From Azonexus sp. (GTDB lineage: Bacteria; Pseudomonadota; Gammaproteobacteria; Burkholderiales; Rhodocyclaceae): a stretch of DNA of 64,000 nucleotides. The stretch lies in the NCBI GenBank assembly GCA_030696345.1, contig JAUYSK010000019.1, positions 1 through 64,000 on the forward strand, in the 5' to 3' direction. Of this stretch, positions 55,218 through 63,203 are shown one piece after another; positions within the stretch are counted from its first letter, which is position 1, and the number at the start of each line of letters is the position of its first letter. The notes under the pieces are model-generated. The model saw only the letters and a program-made list of their open reading frames with translations, did no database searches and had not been told where the DNA came from. The position numbers and the translations under genes are program-made.

Positions 55218-55832
55218 ATGCTCGGCATCACCGATTACGCAACCTTTGTTATCACCGTTCTGGTATTCCTGCTGGTTCCTGGCCCAGGCAATCTGGCCTT
55301 GATCACATCCACCAGCAAGGGCGGTATCCAAGGCGGCCTGGCCGCCACGCTGGGGGTGATTCTGGGTGACCAGGTGCTGATGTGGTCAGCGGTTGCTGGC
55401 GTAGCGGCTCTTTTGACGGCTTATCCGGATGCGTTTCACGTTGTGCAGTGGCTGGGTGCAGCTTATCTGGCCTGGCTGGGCGCCAGAATGTTGCTGGCCA
55501 AACCGGGTGCAGCACCGGTGCTCAATATCAGACCCCACCATTTTCTGAAGCAAGCGCTGATGATCACGTTGCTCAACCCCAAGGCCATCCTGTTTTACAT
55601 GGCGTTCTTTCCGCTGTTCATTGACCCGGTACATCAACAGGGATTGGTGACCTACGCCTTCATGGCTGCAACCATTGCTGCGCTAACCTTTTTGTATGGT
55701 TTGACATCCACCTTGCTGACCCATTTTTTGGCCGAAAAAGTGCGCGCCAACCCCATGATCTCGCGAGTGCTTGAAAAAGTGGCGGGGGTGTTCCTGATTG
55801 GCTTCGGCATCAAGCTGGTTGTGTCGCGCTAG
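55218..55832 (+). CDS. LysE/RhtB-family amino-acid exporter
   Basis: 204 residues from the ATG at 55218, the standard RhtB length; an upstream in-frame start at 55191 is less likely. Six membrane spans, with the family hallmark LVPGPGNLALITSTSKGGIQGG near residues 20-40 and LLNPKAILFYMAFFPLFID in the middle. Members export homoserine, threonine, leucine or lysine; the substrate here is unknown. It stands alone, with an AGGA-type ribosome-binding site about nine bases before the start. No regulator gene of the LysG/Lrp type is next to it. Confidence 0.9.
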   Translation: MLGITDYATFVITVLVFLLVPGPGNLALITSTSKGGIQGGLAATLGVILGDQVLMWSAVAGVAALLTAYPDAFHVVQWLGAAYLAWLGARMLLAKPGAAPVLNIRPHHFLKQALMITLLNPKAILFYMAFFPLFIDPVHQQGLVTYAFMAATIAALTFLYGLTSTLLTHFLAEKVRANPMISRVLEKVAGVFLIGFGIKLVVSR

Positions 55833-56453
55833 CCTGTACCGAAAGATAGGAAAACCAACGCGACATTAGGGAGTATCTTTGACTCTGGCGGCCTGAGTCA
55901 GCCGTCGATCTCGCATCAGGAAGTCCTCGACGCCGTCACAAAGCTCCCCTATCGCTCCACCGGCACCGCCTGTAGACGTAAGCGTGGCCGCAATACGCCG
56001 AGGAGCGGCCTTTCAGAAAGCCGATTTCAGTGAGACTCGCTGCACGGATCATATCCCCCAGTAATTTGTTCTGACGGGCCGGTTACGCTGCATTGCTGCC
56101 GACCAAGCTCAAAATCTGAGCGCCCCTTGGTCAGTGACCGCTTCGGAGCAATACGCAATTTGAACGACAGCTATGGAGCAAATTCGCCACTGACTCTTCA
56201 TGGCCGGGAGTACGCGGTTGAGTTTTCGCCACATAGCTGTCATAAAAAATTTCCGGTGTCGGCGAACATCGGCTTACTGACAGAGGCTCCTACTTACTAA
56301 ATCGGCCACAACCCATCGGTCGGGGTTACGTTTCAATTTCTGCAGGTAGAGCGCGTGATGATCGAGTTGAGTGGCAAATTGACGCCCTCAAATCTCCCCT
56401 TTATGATGCTCGTGCCATAGTTTTTGGCCAACATCATAAAAATGGAAATCTAA
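55833..56453. other. 620-base gap holding diverged repeats
   Basis: No gene supported. A plus-strand 17-mer, GGCCGGGAGTACGCGGT (56202-56218), occurs inverted at 58201-58217. A second block beginning GCTTCGGAGCAATACGCAAT near 56142 recurs in imperfect direct form near 58049. The two copies flank the lipoprotein and the first PEP-CTERM gene. The last ~50 bases (TTGGCCAACATCATAAAAATGG) should hold the lipoprotein promoter. Confidence 0.45.
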
Positions 56454-57017
56454 ATGAAATATACATTACTAACTTTGGCACTTGTCGCCACTGTTTCGGG
56501 CTGCGCCAACCAACCATCAAGCACACCTGACGTGAAGGCTACGCCCCCAGGCGCCTGTGTCACTAATTTTGTGACAGAGGGCGGATTTTGGGCTGGACAG
56601 AAGCACAGCACCCACGAAATTTTCCAGAAAAAATCAGTAGCGGGTGCATTTGATAGTGTTCTCCAAGTAATGGTGACCAGTGGCTATCAAATAGTCTCAA
56701 ACAACAAGGAGTCTGGTTTGATCAGCGCAAGTCAAACTGTCAGCTATGGCAACGGAAAGACAATTCCCATTAATGTGCTGATAAGAAAGGTTTCTTCATC
56801 AGACATAAAAGTTGAAGTATCAACTGTATTTTCTGGTGGTGTAACTGCTCCTGTTGATAGTGTCCAGAAGGAGTTCTGTAAGTTCCTGGCGGCGGCTAAT
56901 CAGTCACCAAATATAAGCGAGCCTACAGGGCAACAAAGCACTCAGCAATCTCCAGAGACCGCGGCCAACACGAAAAAAGCTGCGAGCACAAAGGCCAAGA
57001 AACAATCCAGCAAATAG
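56454..57017 (+). CDS. lipoprotein of unknown function
   Basis: 187 residues. Signal peptide MKYTLLTLALVATVSGC with lipobox VSGC. The middle has an alpha/beta pattern (GAFDSVLQVMVTSGYQIVSNN, KTIPINVLIRKVSSSDIKVEV) reminiscent of small BamC-like or DUF-type periplasmic domains, without a confident match. The last 40 residues are a Gln/Lys/Ala/Ser tail (KKAASTKAKKQSSK). It is complete and AT-richer than the neighbourhood. A C-run/G-run hairpin (GCCCCC-TTTATT-GGGGGGGGC, from 57026) follows the stop. Confidence 0.7.
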   Translation: MKYTLLTLALVATVSGCANQPSSTPDVKATPPGACVTNFVTEGGFWAGQKHSTHEIFQKKSVAGAFDSVLQVMVTSGYQIVSNNKESGLISASQTVSYGNGKTIPINVLIRKVSSSDIKVEVSTVFSGGVTAPVDSVQKEFCKFLAAANQSPNISEPTGQQSTQQSPETAANTKKAASTKAKKQSSK

Positions 57018-57223
57018 CAAACTTCGCCCCCTTTATTGGGGGGGGCTGACACACGCCATTGGGTTACGGGCTGCCCAACAGGAGAGCACCCAGTTGTCGG
57101 ACAATCTGGAAACCTGGATAGCAGCAAACTGGCCTGAAGCTGACTGTGCCGCGGGTCACGAACACGTTGTAGGTTCAGCGGCGGGATCAGAACTGTGAGC
57201 GGTCATTCCTCAGAAATGCAAAA

Positions 57224-57241
57224 CGGGAACCGAAGTTCCCG
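57224..57241 (-). terminator. terminator of the 57.3-57.9 kb PEP-CTERM gene
   Basis: CGGGAAC (57224-57230) and GTTCCCG (57235-57241) form a perfect stem; read on the minus strand it is followed by TTTTGC. It starts 25 bases after the stop of the PEP-CTERM gene. Confidence 0.8.
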
Positions 57242-57265
57242 CCTTAGTGTGCTAGTGAAGCTGGA

Positions 57266-57856
57266 TTACTTTTGTTTACGACGACGAGCGATTCCACCCA
57301 TCAGGCCAAGGCCAGCCAAGAACATGGCGTAGGTTTCTGGCTCGGGAACTGCAATAACTTGCCTCAGTGACCAAAGTGACAACGACTGGCCATTTAATAG
57401 ATTCGTACTGGTGTAATACGAACCACTTTCTCGTTGGTCGAACCATGTCGAACCGCCCACAGAATAACTACCCACATAGGGTAACAACTTGCCTGTAGTA
57501 CAACAAAAAACGTCATCAACGTTGTCTGAGTTCATGAAAAGGAAATTATTTTGCGTGCCGTCAAAGGATGCCACAGCACCACCCAGCACCAAAGTACTAT
57601 GTATATTTGTCGGATCATGACGCCAACCGTATAAATTACCGCTCCCAACAAATGGCGAACCGTTAGAACTGGCAGTAATGTTCGACAAATTGGTCACTAG
57701 ATTATTTTGCGCGGTTCCTTCAAATGACCCTGAAAGCACTGGCCCATTGAAAAACGTGTACGAATAAATGAACGAATCTGCATTTACGATAGAGGCATTC
57801 AGGGCAACAACGGCAGCTAAGATCACTTTTTTTATGTTGCCCATATTTATTCTCAT
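57266..57856 (-). CDS. PEP-CTERM protein, exported
   Basis: 196 residues (192 if the ATG at 57844 is used). Signal peptide KKVILAAVVALNASIVNA; a beta-rich mature domain (FIYSYTFFNGPVLSGSFEG, NNLVTNLSNITASSNGSPF) similar to short PEP-CTERM proteins with no assigned function; then the sorting tail VPEPETYAMFLAGLGLMG with a basic ARRRKQK end. The exosortase at 16.7 kb should process it and pass it to the cell surface. A CC pair (VFCCTTG) in the middle could form a disulfide or bind metal. A terminator follows. Confidence 0.85.
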   Translation of the reverse strand: MRINMGNIKKVILAAVVALNASIVNADSFIYSYTFFNGPVLSGSFEGTAQNNLVTNLSNITASSNGSPFVGSGNLYGWRHDPTNIHSTLVLGGAVASFDGTQNNFLFMNSDNVDDVFCCTTGKLLPYVGSYSVGGSTWFDQRESGSYYTSTNLLNGQSLSLWSLRQVIAVPEPETYAMFLAGLGLMGGIARRRKQK

Positions 57857-58486
57857 TTTTAAATTTACACAATACGGATATTACTCACCCTTCAAAGGGG
57901 GGGCAATGGTCCGAACGGGCTAAACCAAAGGTCATATAAAATCGTGACATTTGGGTATATTTGCTTCGGTGCCAAGCTGGACAACTGACCGCTACCGCTG
58001 CGTAGCCGACCTCCAGGTAGAAAAACTTGCCACCCTCGGGCCAATGGCTGCTTCGGAGCTACTGCGAATTTGAATGGCCGGATTGGAGCAGAAAATCCAC
58101 CGTCGGGTTGTGGCCGAGAGGGTGAGTAGGCTCCGGTGACTGTAAGCCGACATTCGCCGAAACTAATATTTTTCAATGGCTGCAATGCGGCGCGTACGCC
58201 ACCGCGTACTCCCGGCCAATATCCGGGAGCGCAGCGTTATTGCTGACACGACTCAAGCCAGCTTTAGGACTCCCGTTCCTCCGTGAGCCGCCGGACCGAA
58301 ATTCGCCATAACAAACTCGATGAAACTTCTGAGCTTCGGGGTCATTCGGCGGTCTGGTACGTAGAGGATAGCGGACAAATTTCAGCAGGCCTTCAGTGCG
58401 GCAGGACAGACAGACGACTTTGACTTTGTGAAGCATCATCAAACTTGTTGCACTTCGGACTTGAAACCGCCCTACTTCCCCCGTAT
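57857..58486. other. 630-base gap holding diverged repeats
   Basis: Frames on the minus strand in this region have no recognisable domain and contain the second copies of the repeats described at 55.8-56.4 kb (inverted 17-mer at 58201-58217; imperfect direct block near 58049). A GGGGGGG run near 57897 and CCGGGAG repeats are also present. I see decayed repeat DNA, not genes. Confidence 0.4.
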
Positions 58487-58963
58487 TCATGGGCTCGGGG
58501 CTGCCAGGTCGAGGGTGTGGCAAATTCGCTCACTCAACTCGCCTGGCGTTCTTGAAATAACATCATCCGGGATATGGAAACCATCTACCAGCCGCTCTAA
58601 ATCCTCGAAACCGAAAGCCACAACAAGGGGATTCATGCCCGCTTCAATGGCGGCTGCGTAGTCGCGATACTCATCTCCACAGGCAAATGAGCGTGAGGGA
58701 TTGATACTGAATTCACTGCGGAGCGCACGAAAGGTTGGTGTTTTTTCCTCGCCCAAAGGAATGCATTGCAGAAAATCCAGTTGACTGGGATCGATGTTGT
58801 GCCGCTTCAGAACTAGACGGACAGTTTCATCCGGTTCAATGGTGACATTTCGTGATACCAGTCCAACGCGGATATCCGGCGTTCTGATCAGCGCTTGCAG
58901 TAATGACGCCATGCCCGGGAAGAAGTTTGCTTCACGTCGATAAGTCTCCGTGAGGGTGTGCAT
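58487..58963 (-). pseudogene. HAD-superfamily hydrolase, probably 5'-truncated
   Basis: 158 residues from the ATG at 58963. The HAD late motifs are present: motif II in VGLVSRNVTIEP and motif III/IV in FACGDEYRDYAAAIEAGM. The first motif, DxDxT, which supplies the catalytic aspartate, is missing. The frame stays open upstream to 59018 (LRRQINKESRKQL reads like real protein), but then hits a TAA within the terminator of the neighbouring PEP-CTERM gene. I therefore call it a remnant; a start by an unusual codon in a shortened gene is the alternative. Confidence 0.6.
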
Positions 58964-59018
58964 GAGTTGCTTGCGGCTTTCCTTATTGATCTGGCGCCGC
59001 AGATTTTTTGAGAATTAG

Positions 59019-59042
59019 AAAAAACGGGAGCCGCAGCTCCCG
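59019..59042 (-). terminator. terminator of the 59-60.8 kb PEP-CTERM operon
   Basis: CGGGAGC (59025-59031), loop CGCA and GCTCCCG (59036-59042); read on the minus strand it is followed by six T. It lies 24 bases after the stop of the SdiA-regulated-like gene. Confidence 0.9.
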
Positions 59043-59065
59043 TTTGCCGATTCAGGTCAAATGGA

Positions 59066-60055
59066 TCAGGCTGCAGTTTCAATCTTCTTCTTGCGACGCG
59101 CGACAAAGCCGAGCAGGCCGAGGCCGGCCAACAGCATGGCGTAGGTTTCGGGCTCGGGTACCGGTGCCGTCAAAACGATCAGTTGCGACTTGGTGTTCAG
59201 CGTAATGCCGTCCTGTATTTGTTCGGCGACCAGGTAGATGGTGCCCTTTTCGTCAACCGTCACGCCCTCGATGCCATTGTTGGGCACGACGCCGGAGAGA
59301 TCGAGGAAACTTTTGACGACGCCCTGGCGGTTCACTTCAACCAGCATTCTCGAACCCAGGCTCAAGACCAGAAGGTTATCGGCGGCATTGGTGCCGACAA
59401 GTTTGTCTACCGGCGAAAGCGTTTGGATGTCGGACAAGGTCGTCAAGTTCATCGACGTGGGATTGAACAGTTCCGTCATGGTCGATATACCGCCAAGGCC
59501 GCTGGCGAAAGTCAGCGTGCCGGCCATGACATTCTGCGGGCTCTCCTGCTTGATCGTCACGAAACTGCCGCCGTTGCGCGGATCGTAGCTGATGCCTTCC
59601 AAGCCACTGTTGCCGACGCTGGCATTGCTGATCGAAACGCCACTGTTGGCCAGTGTGGCACTGCCGCCAGCAACGTAGGTGAAGCGATAGGCGTCCTGCA
59701 AGCGCTCTTCGCCAACAACGAGCACACCGCCACCGAGATAGGTCAGGCCTTCGGTGTCGTGTTTGCTGCTGCCAGTGCCGGCCCAGTTGAAGTTCATGCT
59801 ACCGAGGGTCTGGCCGGTGAGCGAGATTTCCACGACGCCCGTGCCTTCATCACCGACGAAGAACAGGGTGCCGCGATCCCTGGCGTAGGTGACGGCCGAG
59901 GCTTCCAGGCCGGAAATGCCGCCGCTATCGCCGTTCAGAATATCAAGCGCGTAGGTACCGGCAACCGAATAGCTACCAAGGTTGATGGAGTCAGCCGCGT
60001 GAACCTGAAGGCAACTTGCTGCCGCAATGGCAAGAATCAGATGTTTGAGTTTCAT
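59066..60055 (-). CDS. PEP-CTERM protein with an SdiA-regulated/beta-propeller-like domain
   Basis: 329 residues from the ATG at 60055, 13 bases after the previous stop. Signal peptide LKHLILAIAAASCLQVHA. The mature domain has repeated blades (GLEASAVTYARDRGTLFFVGDEGTG, DTEGLTYLGGGVLVVGEERLQ, GLEGISYDPRNGGSFVTIKQE, GIEGVTVDEKGTIYLVAEQ) typical of the SdiA-regulated six-bladed propeller family. It ends VPEPETYAMLLAGLGLLGF with ARRKKKIE. It should be sorted by the exosortase; ligand or enzyme activity unknown. Confidence 0.87.
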   Translation of the reverse strand: MKLKHLILAIAAASCLQVHAADSINLGSYSVAGTYALDILNGDSGGISGLEASAVTYARDRGTLFFVGDEGTGVVEISLTGQTLGSMNFNWAGTGSSKHDTEGLTYLGGGVLVVGEERLQDAYRFTYVAGGSATLANSGVSISNASVGNSGLEGISYDPRNGGSFVTIKQESPQNVMAGTLTFASGLGGISTMTELFNPTSMNLTTLSDIQTLSPVDKLVGTNAADNLLVLSLGSRMLVEVNRQGVVKSFLDLSGVVPNNGIEGVTVDEKGTIYLVAEQIQDGITLNTKSQLIVLTAPVPEPETYAMLLAGLGLLGFVARRKKKIETAA

Positions 60056-60068
60056 TCGTCGATTCCGA

Positions 60069-60767
60069 TCAGCGCTGACGCTTGCGGGCAATGGCACCGA
60101 TCAGGCCCAGGCCGGCCAGCAACATTGCATAGTTTTCAGGTTCCGGAACGGCTGCGATGGAGCCTGGTGAGCCAAATTCCGCAGAAGCACTTGCCACGAA
60201 GGCACCGTTCACGCCGACAACGCTCAGTTGCGAGATCGCGGTATTGTTCAGGCCGGCGGCGTTGTCGAAGGTCTGGTAGGGGGAGATGCTATCTGAAGCG
60301 CCAAACGTGACCTTGGCCTGCAAGGCACCGCTGGCATTAAAGATATTCACGGCATCGCCACCAGTACCCAGACCAATTCCAGAGCCACCATAATTGCCGA
60401 TGGTCAGACCAACCGGTGCATTCGCGCCAAACCAGGCTGCAGTGAAGGCCGCATTGATCGCGCTATCGGTCAAACCATCAGCCTTGCCTTCGATGAAGAT
60501 CACCGACTGCCCTGCTGCGATGCTGCTCACGCCGCGCAAGGCCAGCGCGGAAGCGAACGAACCGGAGTTGTCATCAACCTTCCAGCCGCTGATGTTGATT
60601 GCTGAAGCACCGGTATTGGTCAGCTCGAACCAGTCCGTGGCGTACGGTGCATTTCCGCTAGCCCAGGGCGCGACTTCGGTGATTCTGATATCTGCGTGGG
60701 CCATTGAGGCGCCAGCAGTCAGGAGGGCGGCAACGATGCCGAGTAAGGGTTTGCGAATGGCTTTCAA
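60069..60767 (-). CDS. PEP-CTERM protein with a lamin-tail (LTD) domain
   Basis: 232 residues from a TTG at 60767 with CCGGAG upstream; no ATG is available in the leader. Signal peptide LLGIVAALLTAGASMAHA. Residues 27-130 match the bacterial lamin-tail domain (IRITEVAPWASGNAPYATDWFELTN; INISGWKVDDNSGSFASAL; IAAGQSVIFIEGK). The C-terminus VPEPENYAMLLAGLGLIGA with ARKRQR is the sorting tail. It heads a two-gene operon with the propeller protein and is preceded by a structured leader. LTD proteins often accompany exported nucleases or adhesive proteins. Confidence 0.88.
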   Translation of the reverse strand: MKAIRKPLLGIVAALLTAGASMAHADIRITEVAPWASGNAPYATDWFELTNTGASAINISGWKVDDNSGSFASALALRGVSSIAAGQSVIFIEGKADGLTDSAINAAFTAAWFGANAPVGLTIGNYGGSGIGLGTGGDAVNIFNASGALQAKVTFGASDSISPYQTFDNAAGLNNTAISQLSVVGVNGAFVASASAEFGSPGSIAAVPEPENYAMLLAGLGLIGAIARKRQR

Positions 60768-60794
60768 GTCCGGCTCCGGTTTTTTTAAAAAATT

Positions 60795-60855
60795 GCGCGG
60801 ACAAAGCCATGGGGCCTCAGGTAGCTCCTGAGGTATTCCGTCGCCTTGTCACCGC
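60795..60855 (-). ncRNA. candidate structured RNA leader of the PEP-CTERM operon
   Basis: On the minus strand the untranslated leader can fold into an outer stem, GCGG(U)GACAA with UUGUCCGC (plus strand 60795-60808 against 60843-60855), enclosing a perfect 7-bp hairpin CCTCAGG-AGCTA-CCTGAGG (60815-60833). It sits 28 bases before the TTG start. I compared it by eye with the c-di-GMP-I class and it does not fit. It could be a riboswitch-like or RNA-stability element, or a translation-control hairpin. Confidence 0.35.
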
Positions 60856-60882
60856 TACAGGATCACGAGAATAGAGGTTCAA

Positions 60883-60902
60883 CATGTCATTCCGATGACA
60901 TG
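60883..60902. promoter_or_regulatory. 8-bp perfect palindrome upstream of the PEP-CTERM operon
   Basis: CATGTCAT-TCCG-ATGACATG, 8 bp arms and a 4-base centre, 116 bases upstream of the lamin-tail gene start. A similar half, CATATGA, recurs about 20 bases beyond. Likely a dimeric regulator site. The remainder of the 340-base gap up to the response regulator stop shows no gene. Confidence 0.45.
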
Positions 60903-61105
60903 ACCCCGTGCCGATATGACCATATGAAATTTATCAAGCCGTCTCCGCTGAACCGCGATTACCCAACCAACCCAATTTCGCATTGGTCTGTCATCGGCCA
61001 TTCGACGGGGGCAGGTCAAAGCGGTGCTTGATGCACGCCAGAAAACTATCCGAGCGCTGCGGTCAACGCCCTGCAGAGGGCAAAAGCCAAGAATGGAACA
61101 AAGGC

Positions 61106-61804
61106 TCAGGCACCATCGAGCCGGGTCGAGAAGCGGTATCCCATGCCACGCACTGTTTGCACCATGGCATCCATCGAGTGATCCTCCAGGATGGAGCGCA
61201 GGCGGCGGATATGGACGTCGACCGTACGTTCTTCGATATGGGAGCGACCACCCCAGACGTAGTCGAGCAACTGGCCACGACTGTGGACGCGTTCGGCATG
61301 GGTCATCAGAAAATGCAGCAGGCGAAACTCGGTCGGCCCGAGACTAATCAGCGCATCGCCGGCAAGCGCTTTACGCGCATGCGGCACCAGTCGCAGCCCG
61401 CCCAGTTCGACGGAGCCTTCAAGCATCTGCGGATCCCGCCGGCGCAGCACCGCCTTGACACGGGCCACCATCTCGCGCGGCGAAAAAGGTTTGGTAATGT
61501 AGTCGTCAGCCCCCGCTTCAAGCGCCGAAATCTTGTCCACTTCATCGGTTCGTGCGGTCAGCATGATCACCGGCACATCCCGCCAGCGACTGTCCGCCCG
61601 CATGTGTCGAATCAACTGGAAACCTGAAATTCCGGGCAACATCCAGTCGAGCAGGACCACATCAGGCGGCGTCCCGCTCAGCATGTTCCAGGCGGTCTCG
61701 GCATCATCGGTCGTCACCACCTCAAAACCGGCATGGCTCAGATTGATGACGATCAGTTCATTGACCGCCGGTTCGTCTTCAACCACAAGAATTCTTGCTG
61801 ACAT
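61106..61804 (-). CDS. OmpR/PhoB-family response regulator
   Basis: 232 residues from the ATG at 61804 (MSARILVVEDEP); seven extra residues from 61825 are possible. The receiver has the acidic pair EDE, the phosphorylated Asp in VVLLDWMLPG, the Thr in MLTART and the Lys in YITKPF. The winged-helix output domain has LGPTEFRLLHFLMTHAERVHSRGQLLDYVWG and EERTVDVHIRRLRSIL, closely like PhoB. No histidine kinase is adjacent. It follows the CAAX protease by about 90 bases. A PhoB ortholog or a PhoB-like orphan are both possible. Confidence 0.9.
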   Translation of the reverse strand: MSARILVVEDEPAVNELIVINLSHAGFEVVTTDDAETAWNMLSGTPPDVVLLDWMLPGISGFQLIRHMRADSRWRDVPVIMLTARTDEVDKISALEAGADDYITKPFSPREMVARVKAVLRRRDPQMLEGSVELGGLRLVPHARKALAGDALISLGPTEFRLLHFLMTHAERVHSRGQLLDYVWGGRSHIEERTVDVHIRRLRSILEDHSMDAMVQTVRGMGYRFSTRLDGA

Positions 61805-61893
61805 CGTGTGCCCATTTGCATGCATTTACAGCCAGGCAGGATATTCCGCCGAGATTACGGGAAGATGATGTTTAGATTGCCAATCGTGCTTCG

Positions 61894-62595
61894 CTACCAG
61901 AAATGCCAGGTACCATTGGCCAGCACCCAGAAACCTAGCCCGGCATTGGTAACGGCGTGGGCAATGACCGGCACCCATAGATTGCGGCTGCGCATGTAGA
62001 GCCAACCATAAACCAGACCGGCGACAATGCCGGCCGCCCACTGGCTGTGTTCAAAACCGAAGACCAGACTGGAAAGCATCAGGGCCCGAATTCCTACCTG
62101 GGCAGGGTCGACCGCAGCAAAGTCGGCATTGTCGAGCCAGCGCATCACCAGCGAGCGCCAGAACAACTCCTCCATCACCGGCACAAGCAGGACCGACCCG
62201 GCCAATCGCATCAAGGCCAGGGACCAATCGAGGGAACCGTCCGCCGAGCGCGGATCAAACCCCTTCCCACCATCGCCGAGTACATAAACGCCGGAATCGA
62301 GAAGCAGCCAGATGGCGAGTACGGCCAGGCCGGCCCCAATGGCCAACAGGACTGCCTTGACCCGGAGCTGGCCTAACGCTGCCAGCTCATCAAACTTGTG
62401 CCAGAAGAGCAACAACAGACCGGCGACAACGAGCGTGCGAAAGCCGTATAGCCAGCGCGGATCAAGCACACCCTCCAACAATCCCGCCAGCCAGGGATCA
62501 AGCGCCATCAGCGCGATAAATACTGCGAATGGGATGGCCCGGGAATAGACCAGCACATGCAAAAACGGAGGGCGGGCCAGAGACCCGTTACTCAT
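61894..62595 (-). CDS. PEP-CTERM-associated CAAX-type membrane protease
   Basis: 233 residues, about seven membrane spans. The CPBP (Abi/CAAX) glutamate protease motifs are visible: PVMEELFWRSLVMRWL (EExxxR), FGFEHSQWAAGIVAG (FxxxH) and PVIAHAVTNAGLGFW (HxxxN). This is the variant I know as accompanying exosortase systems. It could finish trimming PEP-CTERM proteins after exosortase. It overlaps the coiled-coil gene by four bases (ATGA). Substrate is inferred from association only. Confidence 0.82.
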   Translation of the reverse strand: MSNGSLARPPFLHVLVYSRAIPFAVFIALMALDPWLAGLLEGVLDPRWLYGFRTLVVAGLLLLFWHKFDELAALGQLRVKAVLLAIGAGLAVLAIWLLLDSGVYVLGDGGKGFDPRSADGSLDWSLALMRLAGSVLLVPVMEELFWRSLVMRWLDNADFAAVDPAQVGIRALMLSSLVFGFEHSQWAAGIVAGLVYGWLYMRSRNLWVPVIAHAVTNAGLGFWVLANGTWHFW

Positions 62596-63203
62596 GAACC
62601 GGTGCGCTGACTATCCAGCTTCTCGCGCAGATCTTCGATGGCGTTCTCGACCTCTACCCGCTTCAGACCAGTCAAGGGTTCACGCTGCAAGGTGGTCGTA
62701 AAGCACGACTTGCTTTCGTAGAGTTCCAGCACCTCGCCACTCACCTGGCGCAAGGCCTTGCCGCTTTCGACACAGGAAACATGCTGCTGCTTTTCAAGGG
62801 CCAGTGCATTCTGCAAACGCTTGCTTTCCGCTTCTGCTGCGCGCTGTGCCTCCTGGGTCTTGCGCAACTCAGCCTCGGTTTCGGCCAGCCTGGCAGTCGC
62901 CGCATCACGTGCCGAGCGAAGCGCGCCCAGCTCGCGGTTCAGCGACGAGGCACGGCGTGCTTCACCGTCCGCCTTTTTTTTCACTTCGCCAAGTTCAGCC
63001 TCAACGGCCGCCTTCTGATCCTCCAGCTGATCCTTCTCCAGCGTCAGTTGGCGCTGCGCCTGCTGAAGGCGACGCACCTCCGCCTTGCCGGGATCAGCCT
63101 TTTTTTCCGCGGCAAACGCCGGTGAACTCAAAATGACGACCGCCAGAACAATAGCAGCCAGCAACACGGAAAGTAACGGTGATTTAGAAGCGGACATTGA
63201 CAT
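62592..63203 (-). CDS. periplasmic coiled-coil protein
   Basis: 203 residues from the ATG at 63203 with an AGG just upstream; it overlaps the porin stop by 20 bases. A signal peptide (LLSVLLAAIVLAVVILSSPAFAA) is followed by a long heptad-rich coiled coil (residues ~35-145) of Lys/Glu/Gln/Ala, then a short globular end with two cysteines (HVSCVESG, KSCFTTTL). Databases often mislabel such proteins as DNA repair proteins because of the coil. Coupling to a porin and the CAAX protease suggests a cell-envelope role. Confidence 0.8.
   Translation of the reverse strand: MSMSASKSPLLSVLLAAIVLAVVILSSPAFAAEKKADPGKAEVRRLQQAQRQLTLEKDQLEDQKAAVEAELGEVKKKADGEARRASSLNRELGALRSARDAATARLAETEAELRKTQEAQRAAEAESKRLQNALALEKQQHVSCVESGKALRQVSGEVLELYESKSCFTTTLQREPLTGLKRVEVENAIEDLREKLDSQRTGS

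Noticed and set aside
57892..58523. Two minus-strand frames in the gap after the first PEP-CTERM gene
   Set aside because: They run through diverged repeats and have no family resemblance or ribosome-binding site.
60795..60855. c-di-GMP-I (GEMM) riboswitch
   Set aside because: The conserved GEMM elements (CGCAAAG and the tetraloop/receptor pattern) are not present; only a generic stem-hairpin is left.
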